Assembly: GCF_007625115.1 (NCBI RefSeq)
Contig: NZ_VMNH01000001.1
Coordinates: forward strand, 20,915-84,914
Source of the DNA: Sedimenticola selenatireducens
Lineage (GTDB): Bacteria; Pseudomonadota; Gammaproteobacteria; Chromatiales; Chromatiaceae
Length of the DNA: 64,000 nt
Reading direction: 5' to 3'
Position numbers and translations under genes: made by a program
Shown here: positions 47,586 to 57,832 of the stretch, piece after piece
Layout of the letters: the number at the start of each line of letters is the position of its first letter
Numbering within the stretch: the first letter of the stretch is position 1
Notes under the pieces: generated by a model
Databases searched by the model: none
What the model was told of the DNA's origin: nothing
What the model saw: the letters and a program-made list of their open reading frames with translations, nothing else

Positions 47586-48970
47586 AAGATATCCAGTACA
47601 TCGGACAGACGGTCCACGGCAATCACCTCGATGCCATCCATCTTCTTTTTCGGCGCATTCCCGCGGGAAACAATTGCCCGACTAAATCCGTGCTTTGCGG
47701 CTTCTCGCAGACGTTCCAGACCATTTGGGACCGGTCTAATCTCACCTGCCAAACCCACTTCACCAAAGGCTACCAACTCTTGGGGAACTACTCGATCTCG
47801 AAAACTTGACAGCACTGCTAATAAGAGCGGTAGATCAGACGCGGTTTCCGTAATCCGCACACCACCTACAACATTGACATAGACATCCTGGTCAAACATG
47901 GCAATACCTGTATGACGATGCAACACTGCCAGCAGCATTGAAAGACGATTCTGTTCCAGACCTAATGTCACGCGCCGGGGATTAGCCAGCGGACTTTCAT
48001 CGACCAATGCCTGCACTTCCACCAAGAGCGGACGAGTTCCCTCCCTTGTAACCAGAATAACGCTACCTGCAACCTCTTCCCCATGGCGCGAGAGGAATAT
48101 GGCAGAGGGATTACTTACCTCGCGAAGCCCCCGATCTGTCATGGCGAAAACGCCCAGTTCATTCACTGCACCAAAACGATTTTTTATGGTACGAATCAAT
48201 CGAAATTGACTACCCGCCTCTCCCTCAAAGTAGAGCACAGTATCAACCATATGCTCTAAGACTCTGGGGCCAGCCAGCGCACCCTCTTTGGTTACGTGTC
48301 CAACGAGAAACACCATTGTGCCGGTCTGTTTTGCAAAGCGGACTAATTGCGCCGCAGACTCCCTAACCTGGGCAACAGAACCTGGCGCGGACTGAAGCTG
48401 TTCGGTGTAGAGTGTCTGAATTGAGTCGACTACCATCACAGCAGGCCGTTCCAACTGGGATAGGGCAATGATTCGCTCAACACTGGTCTCTGCCAGTAAT
48501 CGCAGATAGTCGCTCTTCAAACCCAGCCTAGCCGCTCTAAGACTTATCTGCTCTGGAGACTCTTCACCACTGATGTAGAGCGTTTTAAGTCTCCCAGCCA
48601 ACTGCGCCATGGTTTGTATCAGTAGCGTTGACTTACCAATACCCGGATCACCCCCAATCAGTACGACCGAACCGCTTACCAGACCACCACCGAGTACTCG
48701 ATCAAGCTCTAATAGGCCTGTTGGCTCACCGCTTTGGCTCTCTGGGGATACCTCCGATAGATTCCGAATCTGATTTTGGTTGGCATCGCCTGCATAGCCA
48801 GCAAAACGAGAACCGGCTGTAGCTACAGTAGGTGCCACCGACTCTTCAAGGGTATTCCACCCCTTACAATCGGAACACTGGCCCGCCCACTTAGGGAACT
48901 GGCCACCACAAGCCGAGCAGACATAGATCGATTTGCTACTCTTTTTACTTCCAACTCCCGCCATGTTCAC
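47582..48970 (-). CDS. radA: DNA repair protein RadA
   Basis: A 462-residue branch-migration protein. An N-terminal four-cysteine zinc finger (CSACGGQFPKWAGQCSDC, about 18-35) is followed by a RecA-like ATPase with Walker A GGDPGIGKSTLL (about 102-113), the RadA motif KNRFGAVNELGVF (about 263-275), and a C-terminal Lon-protease-like domain (about 345-455). Follows alr with 12 bp between, so alr-radA are likely co-transcribed. Confidence 0.96.
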   Translation of the reverse strand: MNMAGVGSKKSSKSIYVCSACGGQFPKWAGQCSDCKGWNTLEESVAPTVATAGSRFAGYAGDANQNQIRNLSEVSPESQSGEPTGLLELDRVLGGGLVSGSVVLIGGDPGIGKSTLLIQTMAQLAGRLKTLYISGEESPEQISLRAARLGLKSDYLRLLAETSVERIIALSQLERPAVMVVDSIQTLYTEQLQSAPGSVAQVRESAAQLVRFAKQTGTMVFLVGHVTKEGALAGPRVLEHMVDTVLYFEGEAGSQFRLIRTIKNRFGAVNELGVFAMTDRGLREVSNPSAIFLSRHGEEVAGSVILVTREGTRPLLVEVQALVDESPLANPRRVTLGLEQNRLSMLLAVLHRHTGIAMFDQDVYVNVVGGVRITETASDLPLLLAVLSSFRDRVVPQELVAFGEVGLAGEIRPVPNGLERLREAAKHGFSRAIVSRGNAPKKKMDGIEVIAVDRLSDVLDIF

Positions 48971-48982
48971 TCCTAGTTATCC

Positions 48983-50059
48983 CTAACCATTGATCTCTTC
49001 AAACACGACCCGCTGAGTCACACCACAAAACAGTTCATAGGCTATCGTACCCGCTCGCTCAGCCACCTCCTCGACTGCGAGCCCTTCTCCCCACAACACC
49101 ACCTCATCACCAACCCTGACTTCAGGTTGTGTGCGTAAATCAAGATTCAGCATATCCATAGAGACTCTGCCAATCAGTGGTACGCGTTGCTTATTGAGCA
49201 ACACAGGAGTACCCGGAGGGGCATGCCGCGGGTAGCCATCGCCATACCCTGCAGCCACCACTGCCACCCGCATATCTTCAGGACAAACCCAGCTTCCGCT
49301 ATAACCTATGGGGCTTCCCTTTGCGAATGAATTGATCGCAATGATTCGACTCTTCAGCGTCATGGCAGGCCTTAGGCCCTCCGACACCCCAGTACGACCC
49401 AACATCGGGGAAGCACCATACAACATGATACCGGGCCTGGCCCAATCTGTTCTGGACGTTGGCCAGCCGATAATACCGGCAGAATTGGCAATTGAAGTGA
49501 CTGTATTTAACTGATCAGCATGGACTCTAAAAAGCCTTAGCTGGTCATTAGTAACGGGATTAGAAAGATCGTCCGCTGAAGCCAGATGCGTCATCACCCT
49601 TACGCCTTTGGCGACAGACGCATGGGCATTGAGAAATTTCCATGCGGCATCAACCGCATCCGGCTGAAACCCCAATCGATGCATTCCCGTGTCCATCTTT
49701 AGCCAACAAGTAACAGGGCGCCCTATCGAATGCTCACTAAGTATTTGGAGCTGTTCCGGTTGTTGAATTGCAACTTCCAGTTGGTAGTGAGACGCTGCCT
49801 CAAGCTCTTCGGCATTAAAGAATCCTTCCAGTACCAACAGCGGGTGATCAATGCCGGCCAAGCGAAGCTGAACAGCCTCTTCAACACGTGCAACGGCCAA
49901 GGCGTCCGCATCCGAAAACGCGCGAGCCGCTCGCAGGAGGCCATGCCCATAGGCATTCGCCTTAATAACTGCGTATAGCCGACTCCCAGGGGCAAGCGCT
50001 GCCGCACGCTGTAGGTTATGCCGCAGCGCAGAGAGATCGATTACGGCAGTCGGGCCCAT
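48983..50059 (-). CDS. alr: Alanine racemase
   Basis: A 358-residue PLP enzyme that provides D-alanine for peptidoglycan. PLP lysine K33 lies in YAVIKANAYGHG; KMDTGMHRLGF (about 122-132), GASPMLG and the second catalytic tyrosine in GYSGSWVCPEDMRVAVVAAGYGDGYPRH are present. The start overlaps the dnaB stop (TGATG), so translation is coupled. Confidence 0.96.
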   Translation of the reverse strand: MGPTAVIDLSALRHNLQRAAALAPGSRLYAVIKANAYGHGLLRAARAFSDADALAVARVEEAVQLRLAGIDHPLLVLEGFFNAEELEAASHYQLEVAIQQPEQLQILSEHSIGRPVTCWLKMDTGMHRLGFQPDAVDAAWKFLNAHASVAKGVRVMTHLASADDLSNPVTNDQLRLFRVHADQLNTVTSIANSAGIIGWPTSRTDWARPGIMLYGASPMLGRTGVSEGLRPAMTLKSRIIAINSFAKGSPIGYSGSWVCPEDMRVAVVAAGYGDGYPRHAPPGTPVLLNKQRVPLIGRVSMDMLNLDLRTQPEVRVGDEVVLWGEGLAVEEVAERAGTIAYELFCGVTQRVVFEEING

Positions 50060-51462
50060 CAGTATCCCGAGTCGCCATAGACATCATGGGCGTAATTTTC
50101 AAATTTGGTATATTCACCAAGAAAGGTAAGTCGAACGGTTCCAATAGGACCATTTCGCTGCTTACCAATAATAATCTCAGCCACGCCCTTTTCCGTACTG
50201 TCAGCGTTATAGACCTCATCCCTATAGATGAATACAACCAAATCCGCGTCCTGCTCGATAGCACCCGATTCACGGAGATCAGACATAATGGGGCGCTTGT
50301 TGGTCCTCTGCTCCAGACTTCGATTCAACTGCGAAAGCGCAATCACAGGGACATTGAGTTCTTTTGCCAGCGCTTTCAGCGAGCGGGAAATATTGGAGAT
50401 CTCATTGGTTCGATTGTCACCCATACCCGGCACCTGCATTAATTGCAGGTAATCCAGCATAATCAAACCCAGCTCTCCATGCTCACGCATCAATCTTCTG
50501 GCACGGGCACGTACCTCCAGAGGACTCAGTGCCGGGGTGTCATCGATATAGAATTTGGTCTCTGCAAGCATACTGACCGCAGAAGTGAGTCGAGGCCACT
50601 CATCATCTTCCAGCTTACCCGTACGTACCCGCGTCTGGTTGATGCGCCCTAATGAAGACATCATACGCATGGCCAGTGATTCACCCGGCATCTCCATACT
50701 GAAAACCGCCACCGGCTTACCACTCAACAACGCCACATTCTCGGCAACATTCATGGCAAAGGTCGTTTTACCCATCGAGGGACGTCCGGCCACGATCACA
50801 AGATCTGCGGGCTGCAATCCCGATGTCATTTTGTCCAGGTCTGAAAAGCCCGTACTTAACCCGGTTATCGGTTGATCTTGGGCAAACAAGGTTTCAATCT
50901 TGTCGACTGCCTTCGTCAGGAGCGATTTAATACCGACGAAGCCGCCCTTGCCTTTTGCGCCCTTTTCGGCGATTTCGAAAACCTGGCTCTCCGCAGCATC
51001 CAGCAGTTCATTACTATCACGCCCATCCGGATTAAAGGCGCTATCAGCGATATCTGTGCCTACCCGGATGAGCTGACGCATCACGGATCGTTCACGCACG
51101 ATGTCTGCATAGGCGCGAATATTGGCCGCGCTGGGTGTATCTTTGGCGAGACTACCCAGATAGGCTAAGCCACCCGCCCCTTCCAGGGAACCGTGACGAC
51201 CTAACTCCTCTGAAAGGGTAATTACATCGTAGGGCTTTGATTTATCGGCCAACACCTCAATAGCACGAAAGATCAACTGGTGTTCACGACGGTAGAAGTC
51301 CGTCTCGGCAACACGGTCTGCGACTTGATCCCAAGCCTGATTATCCAACATCAGACCACCCAAAACAGACTGTTCGGCCTGAATAGAATGTGGAGGTACA
51401 CGTAACCTGTCAGTTACATCACTCTCATTTGGCATATCAGATGAAAAAACGGAATCTTGCAT
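50059..51462 (-). CDS. dnaB: Replicative DNA helicase DnaB
   Basis: A 467-residue helicase. The N-terminal DnaG-interacting domain covers about 15-120, the linker follows, and the RecA-like core has Walker A AGRPSMGKTTFAMN (about 220-233), Walker B LIMLDYLQLM and the DnaB signature SQLNRSLEQR. No intein is present. First gene of dnaB-alr-radA on the minus strand. Confidence 0.97.
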   Translation of the reverse strand: MQDSVFSSDMPNESDVTDRLRVPPHSIQAEQSVLGGLMLDNQAWDQVADRVAETDFYRREHQLIFRAIEVLADKSKPYDVITLSEELGRHGSLEGAGGLAYLGSLAKDTPSAANIRAYADIVRERSVMRQLIRVGTDIADSAFNPDGRDSNELLDAAESQVFEIAEKGAKGKGGFVGIKSLLTKAVDKIETLFAQDQPITGLSTGFSDLDKMTSGLQPADLVIVAGRPSMGKTTFAMNVAENVALLSGKPVAVFSMEMPGESLAMRMMSSLGRINQTRVRTGKLEDDEWPRLTSAVSMLAETKFYIDDTPALSPLEVRARARRLMREHGELGLIMLDYLQLMQVPGMGDNRTNEISNISRSLKALAKELNVPVIALSQLNRSLEQRTNKRPIMSDLRESGAIEQDADLVVFIYRDEVYNADSTEKGVAEIIIGKQRNGPIGTVRLTFLGEYTKFENYAHDVYGDSGY

Positions 51463-51614
51463 ATCGCTCTGGGTATCCGGGATTAATTAAGGATAAAGGA
51501 TACGGCAAAAAGTGGTCTTGGTGAATTATTCTGGGTTTTTTTTAGGCACTCAGAAGAAAAACAGGAACAGAGTCAGGAATCAGAGGCATGAATAAAAAAA
51601 ACTGAAGTACAGAC

Positions 51615-51656
51615 AAATAAAAAACGCCGGGATGAAGCCTGTCCATCCCGGCGTTT
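51615..51656 (-). terminator. Rho-independent terminator after rplI
   Basis: On the minus strand AAACGCCGGGATG pairs with CATCCCGGCGTTT around a 9-nt loop, then TTTTATTTG follows. The hairpin ends the rpsF-rpsR-DUF2232-rplI operon just before the dnaB promoter region. Confidence 0.9.
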
Positions 51657-51676
51657 CTTGTACTGCTGAAGCCAGA

Positions 51677-52129
51677 TTATTCGACTTCTGGTGTGATCAC
51701 AACCTTGATGGTGGCATCAACATCGGTGTGCAGATGAACCAGCACATCGAATTCACCGGTGGCGTGGAAAGGACCATCTGGAAGACGAACTTCACGCTTC
51801 TCCAGCTGTCCACCAGCCGCAACAGTCGCGGAAGCAATATCAGCCGTACCCACCGAACCAAACAGGCGGCCTTCATCACCGGCTTTGCGTGCGATAGTAA
51901 CGGTCAAAGCTTCAAGCACAACTTTACGTGCCTCTGCAGCAGTTAACGCCTCAGCGGCCTGCTTTTCAAGCTCAGCACGACGGGCCTCAAATTCAGCCAC
52001 ATTGCTCTTGGTAGCCGTGATTGCCTTACCGGTAGGAATCAGGAAATTACGGCCGTAGCCGGACTTCACACTGACCTTATCGCCCAAACCACCCAGGTTA
52101 TCAACTTTCTCTAACAGAATAACTTCCAT
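51677..52129 (-). CDS. rplI: 50S ribosomal protein L9
   Basis: A 150-residue protein. The N-terminal domain [32 protein letters not shown] and long central helix (about 40-75) lead to a C-terminal domain (about 80-149). The ATG at 52129 is chosen because the family begins with MEVILLE and GGGGAAATAACG supplies a Shine-Dalgarno; the longer frame to 52246 has no support. Final gene of the operon with rpsF, rpsR and DUF2232. Confidence 0.97.
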   Translation of the reverse strand: MEVILLEKVDNLGGLGDKVSVKSGYGRNFLIPTGKAITATKSNVAEFEARRAELEKQAAEALTAAEARKVVLEALTVTIARKAGDEGRLFGSVGTADIASATVAAGGQLEKREVRLPDGPFHATGEFDVLVHLHTDVDATIKVVITPEVE

Positions 52130-52160
52130 CGTTATTTCCCCTGTAACAGGTATTAAATCT

Positions 52161-53081
52161 TCAGCTCGCCTTTCCAGAACCACGGGGGCTAAGGCGTGCC
52201 CTAAAATCAAACCATGCGTCTGCAATTCCAACCGTTGCCAATACAATCACTGTATGTGGCAAGGCAAATAACAGCAGCATATATAGACCTATCAACCACC
52301 CACTGCTTGAACCCAGTCGCCCGACAATCCCATGCGCCAATGCCAGTCCATGTACGAACCATGCCGATATCAGCAGGATCAGAACATACTCCACCAGCGA
52401 AATATCTGATCCGGTCTGAGCAAACATCAGTCCAATCAGGATCAGTAACGCAATCGCCAGGACTTTTGGTAACCTCAACTGATGAAACTCGGAACGGAAA
52501 CCGCCCGGGTTATACAGTAAAGATTGCCACCAACGTCCCAGAAACAGCGAGGCCAGTAACTGCAGGAAAAATCCAGCAGCAACTATGCCGGGCATCCAAC
52601 TTGCCATCAGCGACACCAGTGCCGCTTGCTGACTTGTATCTACAAGCTGCGCCTCTGCCAACGACTCCACAAAGGGATTTAGCAGTGACTGCCATTCAGC
52701 GACCGGATCTCCAGTTTGGATAAACTGCCCCCCGATCATCACCAAACCCAGTACCAGTGCACTCATGACAACCAGGGAGAGTGATCTGCTAGAGCGGAGT
52801 ACCAGTGCCAATAACCAGGCCGGCAACCACATCAAGATCAAAAACCCAATCGCCAGATTGAGACCACCTAATGCGAACAGTGCAATGACTCCACTAACAC
52901 CAGTCGCAAGCCCCATAACAAGGGCCCCGGGGATCGCGCCATTTCGCAGGGTAACCAGAGTCACCGCTGCAGCGCTGAATATACTTGTCGGTGGAAGCAG
53001 GAGTGACAGTGCCGCCAGCAGGATGATTACCATCACTGCCTGGGGTACACCCCGCATCACAAAGGATGCTAACGACTGCAT
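52161..53081 (-). CDS. DUF2232 membrane protein
   Basis: A 306-residue integral membrane protein with about eight hydrophobic segments (YybS-like, DUF2232). It lies between rpsR and rplI, a position conserved in many gammaproteobacteria. The family is thought to include ECF-type transporter-like folds, but the substrate is unknown. It has [37 protein letters not shown] family features, of which GGFRSEF near residue 200 is most conserved. Confidence 0.85.
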   Translation of the reverse strand: MQSLASFVMRGVPQAVMVIILLAALSLLLPPTSIFSAAAVTLVTLRNGAIPGALVMGLATGVSGVIALFALGGLNLAIGFLILMWLPAWLLALVLRSSRSLSLVVMSALVLGLVMIGGQFIQTGDPVAEWQSLLNPFVESLAEAQLVDTSQQAALVSLMASWMPGIVAAGFFLQLLASLFLGRWWQSLLYNPGGFRSEFHQLRLPKVLAIALLILIGLMFAQTGSDISLVEYVLILLISAWFVHGLALAHGIVGRLGSSSGWLIGLYMLLLFALPHTVIVLATVGIADAWFDFRARLSPRGSGKAS

Positions 53082-53147
53082 CTACTCCATTCCACCTAAT
53101 TCAAACAGTCTCGCAATCACCTAACAGCAACTGCGAGAAAAACAGTC

Positions 53148-53375
53148 TTAATTATGACCGTCAGTGTAAGGTAGTAACGCCAAGTAGCGTGCACGCTTGA
53201 TAGCGGTTGCAAGCTGACGTTGATATTTAGCCTTGGTTCCAGTAATACGACTTGGAACAATCTTACCGGTTTCGCTGACATAAGCCTTCAGCAGATTCAG
53301 ATCTTTGTAATCGATCTCAGTGATGCCTTCAGCGGTAAAGCGGCAGTATCTTCTGCGACGAAAAAAACGTGACAT
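53148..53375 (-). CDS. rpsR: 30S ribosomal protein S18
   Basis: A 75-residue protein beginning [13 protein letters not shown], with the hallmark [26 protein letters not shown], split here as [13 protein letters not shown] and [18 protein letters not shown]. Length and motif are typical. Follows rpsF in the same operon. Confidence 0.97.
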   Translation of the reverse strand: MSRFFRRRRYCRFTAEGITEIDYKDLNLLKAYVSETGKIVPSRITGTKAKYQRQLATAIKRARYLALLPYTDGHN

Positions 53376-53449
53376 ATCTATCTCTCTATATTCAATTCAG
53401 TTTAAAACTGGTCAGAATCATTTCGAACGACCAGGATGCTCAGCCGAAA

Positions 53450-53866
53450 TTAGGCTGAAACTGCGACCTCATCATCATCTTCATCGCCGTCATCATCGTC
53501 ATCCGACATATCACGATCTAAAGAGGATCTGGAATCATCACGATCATCCGGTGCTTTTACCAGAGGCGAAGCCTCAGTAACGGCATTGTCACACTTGATA
53601 ATCATGTTGCGCAGGACAGCATCGTTATAGCGGAAAACGCTCTCAAGCTCGGTGAGAACGGCAGCACTGGCCTCGATATTCATGAGGACATAGTGTGCTT
53701 TATGCAGCTTTTGAATTGGATAAGCGAGCTGGCGACGACCCCAATCTTCCAAACGATGAATCTTGCCACCGTCTGATTCAATCAGAGTGCGATAACGCTC
53801 AATCATGCCGGAAACCTGATCGCTCTGGTCCGGATGTACCATGAACACAACTTCGTAGTGTCTCAT
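53450..53866 (-). CDS. rpsF: 30S ribosomal protein S6
   Basis: A 138-residue protein. The core (1-105) begins [18 protein letters not shown] and includes [24 protein letters not shown]. The tail beyond about 108 is strongly acidic (runs of D and E), as often in gammaproteobacteria, where RimK adds glutamates; no rimK is in the window. First gene of its operon; a bulged hairpin lies in its leader. Confidence 0.97.
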   Translation of the reverse strand: MRHYEVVFMVHPDQSDQVSGMIERYRTLIESDGGKIHRLEDWGRRQLAYPIQKLHKAHYVLMNIEASAAVLTELESVFRYNDAVLRNMIIKCDNAVTEASPLVKAPDDRDDSRSSLDRDMSDDDDDGDEDDDEVAVSA

Positions 53867-53889
53867 TATTTCCCCTTTCGGTTAATAAA

Positions 53890-53913
53890 GCCTCCCACTG
53901 AATAGGGTGAGGC
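53890..53913 (-). promoter_or_regulatory. Bulged hairpin in the rpsF leader, possible S6:S18 site
   Basis: On the minus strand GCCTCACCC and GGGAGGC form a stem interrupted by a small bulge, 24 bp upstream of rpsF, followed by ACCGAAAGGGG before the ATG. Autoregulatory leaders bound by S6:S18 are known before rpsF in many bacteria; whether this hairpin matches that motif was not tested. Confidence 0.3.
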
Positions 53914-54100
53914 AAGGAGTTAAGCGCGAAGAAACCTCCACGCCAGGAAACCGCGGATTCTACATCGCGGCTTCATTGTGCGCAACCTGTGGTTCACATA
54001 TCGGCCTGTTTCAGTGGTTTAACCACAATAGGGAGCGTGATTAACAACAAATAAAGAACAAAAAGCACCCAGCCAACGGTGATTGGACCTTCCGCTATAT

Positions 54101-54865
54101 TTAAGGAGTCATACCTAAGCTAGCCCGCTGCCTGACTGCCTCAAATATACAAATACCCGCCGCCACAGAGACATTGAGGCTCTCAACGACTCCGGCCATA
54201 GGCAGTTTCACAAGTAAGTCACACGATTCACGGGTAAGCCTGCGCATCCCCTTCTCTTCGCCACCCATCACAATCCCAACCGGGCCTTTGAGATCTGCCT
54301 CATAAACTGATGTCTCAGCTTCTCCCGCCGTTCCAACCAGCCAGACACCCCTATCGGATTGCAGCCATTTTAAGGTGCGGACGAGATTAGTTACCTGGAT
54401 AAACGGCACCGACTCGGCCGCACCACTTGCCACCTTGCAGGCGGTAGGTGTCAAACCTACTGATCGGTCCTTCGGAGCAATCACCGCATGGATTCCAGCT
54501 GCATCGGCACTGCGTAGACAAGCGCCCAGATTATGTGGATCCGTCACACCGTCAAGAATCAGCAGGAACGGAGGCACTTCAAGTGTGGATAGCAATGTCT
54601 CAAGCGCACTCTCATCCAGTGACGAAGGGACCTGGGTCCGTGCAGCAACCCCTTGGTGGTTTGACCCTGAGGTCAACTGATCCATCTGATCTCGATTGAT
54701 GTACGAAACCTTAACATCTGACTCTCTTGCCAGCACAATCACTTCGCGGACGCGTCTATCCTGCTTTCGAACCCCTTCAATCCACACTTCCAACACCGAA
54801 CCGGCGCCATGCTTCAGGGCCGTCCTGACACTGTGCAGACCCGCAATTAGCTGACTTTCGCTCAT
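54101..54865 (-). CDS. rlmB: 23S rRNA (guanosine-2'-O-)-methyltransferase RlmB
   Basis: A 254-residue SpoU-family (SPOUT) methyltransferase that modifies G2251 of 23S rRNA. The N-terminal substrate domain (about 5-80) is followed by the knotted SAM domain with LILDGVTDPHNLGACLRSADAAG (about 102-124), IVMGGEEKGMRRLT (about 198-211) and LNVSVAAGICIFEAVRQR (about 228-245). Downstream of rnr with a 93-bp gap, the usual rnr-rlmB order. Confidence 0.96.
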   Translation of the reverse strand: MSESQLIAGLHSVRTALKHGAGSVLEVWIEGVRKQDRRVREVIVLARESDVKVSYINRDQMDQLTSGSNHQGVAARTQVPSSLDESALETLLSTLEVPPFLLILDGVTDPHNLGACLRSADAAGIHAVIAPKDRSVGLTPTACKVASGAAESVPFIQVTNLVRTLKWLQSDRGVWLVGTAGEAETSVYEADLKGPVGIVMGGEEKGMRRLTRESCDLLVKLPMAGVVESLNVSVAAGICIFEAVRQRASLGMTP

Positions 54866-54958
54866 TTACTACCTCAAGCAGATCGGACAAATCGATCCAC
54901 GCTAAATCTGTTCTTTAAAAATGGGTGAAACGGTGAGCCCGCACGGCCCCAGTAGAAA

Positions 54959-57367
54959 TCACACTTTCTTAGATTTTCTGACAGATCGCTTACGTTTTCT
55001 GTCTGCTTTGTCCTTCTCTTTCGTCTTGCTCTTTACGCCGGGCTGCTTTTTCTCCTTCACGCCTTGCTTTGCGGTCCCCTTCCCCTTTTGACCACCTTTC
55101 GACGCTTTGCCTGATAGGACCAGTGTCTTCCGCTCACCGCTCCTCGGCTTTTTCCCTCGAGTGGGTTTCCCTTTTTCAGGAGCTCCAACCAACAGGAAGT
55201 CAATCTTTCGATCATCCAGATTGACCGCGGCAACCCGCACCTTTACCTGGTCACCCAATCTATAGATCTGCCCAGAACGCTCACCGGTAAGACGACGCCC
55301 TACTGGATCAAAATGGTAATAGTCATTATCCAACGCCGTAATGTGAACAAGTCCATCCACATAGATCTCATCCAATTCAACAAATATTCCAAACGATGTA
55401 ACTGTGGTGATGATGCCGACAAATTCATCACCAATCTTATCCATCATGTACTCACATTTGAGCCATGAAATCACATCTCTTGTTGCTTCATCTGCCCTTC
55501 TTTCGGTAGATGAACAGTGCTCCCCCAACCCTTGGAGCTCAGATTGTGAATATTCAAAATCTTCCGCTTCACCATTGATCAATACATGCTTAAGCGCACG
55601 ATGAACAACCAGATCAGGATAACGCCGAATGGGCGAGGTAAAATGGGTGTAGGCCGGAAAAGAGAGGCCAAAATGGCCCTGATTCTCGGCACTGTACATC
55701 GCTTGCGAAAGTGATCGGAGCAAGACCGTCTGTATCAGATGCGCGTCAGGTCGTCCGCGGACCTGATCCAACAACGACGCATAGTCCAGACTAGTCGGTT
55801 TGACACCGCCCGATAGTGACAATCCCATCTCGCCCAAGAACTCTTTCAAATCCAGCAACTTTTCCGATTGCGGACCTTCGTGATTCCGATACAGGGCAGG
55901 CATTTTTTTGCGTATCAAATACCGCGCTGCGGCCACATTGGCAGCCAGCATGCACTCTTCAATCAAACGATGTGCATCATTCCTATAAACCGGAATAATC
56001 TTGTCCACTTTATGCTCATCATTAAACAGGATGCGCGTCTCAGTGGTATCAAAATCAATAGCGCCCAGTTCATTTCGCGCCTTTCTCAGAACCTGGAAAA
56101 GCGCATACAGCTGATGCAGATGGGGCAGCAATTCGGCGTGGGTAGCGCAGAGTTCCGGATTGCCTTCAATCAACATGTCAGCCACCTGATCGTAGGTCAA
56201 GCGCGCATGGGAGCGCATCACAGCTTCATAGAAGCGTGTGCGCGTCACTTTACCATCTGAACTGATATAGAGCTCACAGGTCATGCAGAGCCGATCTACA
56301 TGGGGATTGATCGAACATAGCCCATTGGATAGCACTTCAGGCAGCATGGGGATTACTCTGTCAGGAAAATAGACAGAGTTACCGCGTGACTTTGCCTCCT
56401 TGTCAAGTGCACTCCCTGGAGATACATAGCTGGAGACATCGGCAATACAGACCAGTAACTTCCAACCCTTTGGCTTGGCCTCGCAATAGACCGCGTCATC
56501 AAAGTCCCGCGCATCGGCTCCATCAATAGTAACCAGTGGCAGCTGCCTGAGATCAACACGTCCTTTTTTTGCAGACTCTTCCACCTCACTGCTCAGGCAA
56601 GAGATCTCCTGTTCAACCTCCTCCGGCCATTCCAGTGGCAACTGATGCGTCCTGATCGCCACATCCGTTTCCATGCCAGGTGCCATGTGTTCACCCAGTA
56701 CATCCTGAACTCGGCCTATTGGCTGATTGCGCTTGGTCGGCTGTTCGACAATCGCTGCCACCACCATCTGACCATGCCCGGCACCATTAAATGCCCCCTC
56801 AGGAATAACAATATCCTGGTGAAGACGCTTATTATCCGGAACAACAAACCCGACGCCCTTATCAATATAAAGACGCCCAACCACTACTTGATTGGCACGT
56901 TCAAGCACCTCAACAACAGCCGCTTCCATCCGACCCCGGCGATCTTGCCCGACAATTCGTACCACTGCCCGATCACCGTGCATTAGCTGCCTCATTTGGC
57001 GTGGCGTGACAAACAGATCATCCCCCCCTTCATCCGGGCGCAAAAAACCAAACCCATCGGCATGGCCAATTACCCGACCGGCAATCAGATCCTTACTATT
57101 CACAATACAGAAAGCGCCCTTACGATTTCTGACTATCTGCCCATCACGCTCCATCGCGTTAAGACGGCGCCGTAACGCCTCAACATCGTCTTCACTGTGC
57201 AGCGACAACTGTTCCGCCACCTCATATTGAGACAACGGCACACCCGCTGCAGCTAAATGCTCCAGAATAAACTCACGACTCGGGATCGGATTATCATATT
57301 TCCGAGCCTCCCGAGCCTGATGGGGATCTCTGCTTTTTAACGTTTTCTTGCCTGAGCTTTTGGTCAA
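54959..57367 (-). CDS. rnr: Ribonuclease R
   Basis: An 802-residue 3'-5' exoribonuclease of the RNB family. Order: N-terminal winged helix (about 25-85), cold-shock domains (about 85-240), RNB catalytic domain (about 265-595, with TIDGADARDFDDAVYCE as metal site), S1 domain (about 645-725), and a very basic lysine-rich tail (about 735-802), typical for RNase R. First gene of rnr-rlmB, divergent from tRNA-Leu. Confidence 0.96.
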   Translation of the reverse strand: MTKSSGKKTLKSRDPHQAREARKYDNPIPSREFILEHLAAAGVPLSQYEVAEQLSLHSEDDVEALRRRLNAMERDGQIVRNRKGAFCIVNSKDLIAGRVIGHADGFGFLRPDEGGDDLFVTPRQMRQLMHGDRAVVRIVGQDRRGRMEAAVVEVLERANQVVVGRLYIDKGVGFVVPDNKRLHQDIVIPEGAFNGAGHGQMVVAAIVEQPTKRNQPIGRVQDVLGEHMAPGMETDVAIRTHQLPLEWPEEVEQEISCLSSEVEESAKKGRVDLRQLPLVTIDGADARDFDDAVYCEAKPKGWKLLVCIADVSSYVSPGSALDKEAKSRGNSVYFPDRVIPMLPEVLSNGLCSINPHVDRLCMTCELYISSDGKVTRTRFYEAVMRSHARLTYDQVADMLIEGNPELCATHAELLPHLHQLYALFQVLRKARNELGAIDFDTTETRILFNDEHKVDKIIPVYRNDAHRLIEECMLAANVAAARYLIRKKMPALYRNHEGPQSEKLLDLKEFLGEMGLSLSGGVKPTSLDYASLLDQVRGRPDAHLIQTVLLRSLSQAMYSAENQGHFGLSFPAYTHFTSPIRRYPDLVVHRALKHVLINGEAEDFEYSQSELQGLGEHCSSTERRADEATRDVISWLKCEYMMDKIGDEFVGIITTVTSFGIFVELDEIYVDGLVHITALDNDYYHFDPVGRRLTGERSGQIYRLGDQVKVRVAAVNLDDRKIDFLLVGAPEKGKPTRGKKPRSGERKTLVLSGKASKGGQKGKGTAKQGVKEKKQPGVKSKTKEKDKADRKRKRSVRKSKKV

Positions 57368-57411
57368 AGGATATTCCCTGAATTTTGTTTGGATAGATTA
57401 CTATTGTACCG

Positions 57412-57440
57412 TTGACAAGGATTAAATGTCGCTGTAAAGT
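57412..57440 (+). promoter_or_regulatory. Sigma-70-type promoter of tRNA-Leu
   Basis: TTGACA at 57412-57417, a 17-bp spacer and TAAAGT at 57435-57440, followed by the GC-rich discriminator TCGCGGCC. It is 50 bp upstream of the tRNA, in the same orientation. Confidence 0.7.
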
Positions 57441-57489
57441 TCGCGGCCTCTGGAATGTACACGTACCAAGTACGCTACAAAACAGATAA

Positions 57490-57576
57490 GCCGAGGTGGT
57501 GAAATTGGTAGACACGCTAGCTTCAGGTGCTAGTGGGGGCAACCCCGTGGAGGTTCAAGTCCTCTCCTCGGCACCA
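57490..57576 (+). tRNA. tRNA-Leu (anticodon CAG)
   Basis: An 87-nt class II tRNA beginning GCCGAGG and ending CCTCGGCACCA, so the acceptor stem pairs perfectly and CCA is encoded. The anticodon arm CTAGC-TTCAGGT-GCTAG places CAG at 34-36 in a seven-base loop. A short variable arm (GGGGGCAACCCC) follows, then the T arm GAGG-TTCAAGT-CCTC. It marks the boundary between the housekeeping region and the accessory region downstream. Confidence 0.97.
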
Positions 57577-57587
57577 GCTTCAGAATC

Positions 57588-57618
57588 AAAGGGTTACGAG
57601 AATTCGTAGCCCTTTTTT
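57588..57618 (+). terminator. Terminator after tRNA-Leu
   Basis: GGGTTACGA (57591-57599) and TCGTAGCCC (57604-57612) form a perfect 9-bp stem with a GAAT loop, followed by six T residues. It lies 14 bp after the tRNA 3' end. Confidence 0.9.
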
Positions 57619-57832
57619 CGTTTACGGATATTTTCCTTTTTACCTCGCCCTTACCTCGCAAGCAAATAAAGAAATCAATGTCCGAAGGGTAAAAGATCAA
57701 AGCGCAAACTCACACTTTGAGATGATTGTGATTTGAGCAGGCAATAACGATCATCTTTCATATATGGCTCACCTATTAGTAACTCAATTAAAGTATGCTT
57801 GTGTTTCTGGTGGGATTGGGGAATTACGCTGA

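Noticed and set aside
57527..57736. Plus-strand frame crossing the tRNA-Leu 3' half and terminator
   Set aside because: Overlaps the tRNA and its terminator; not a gene.
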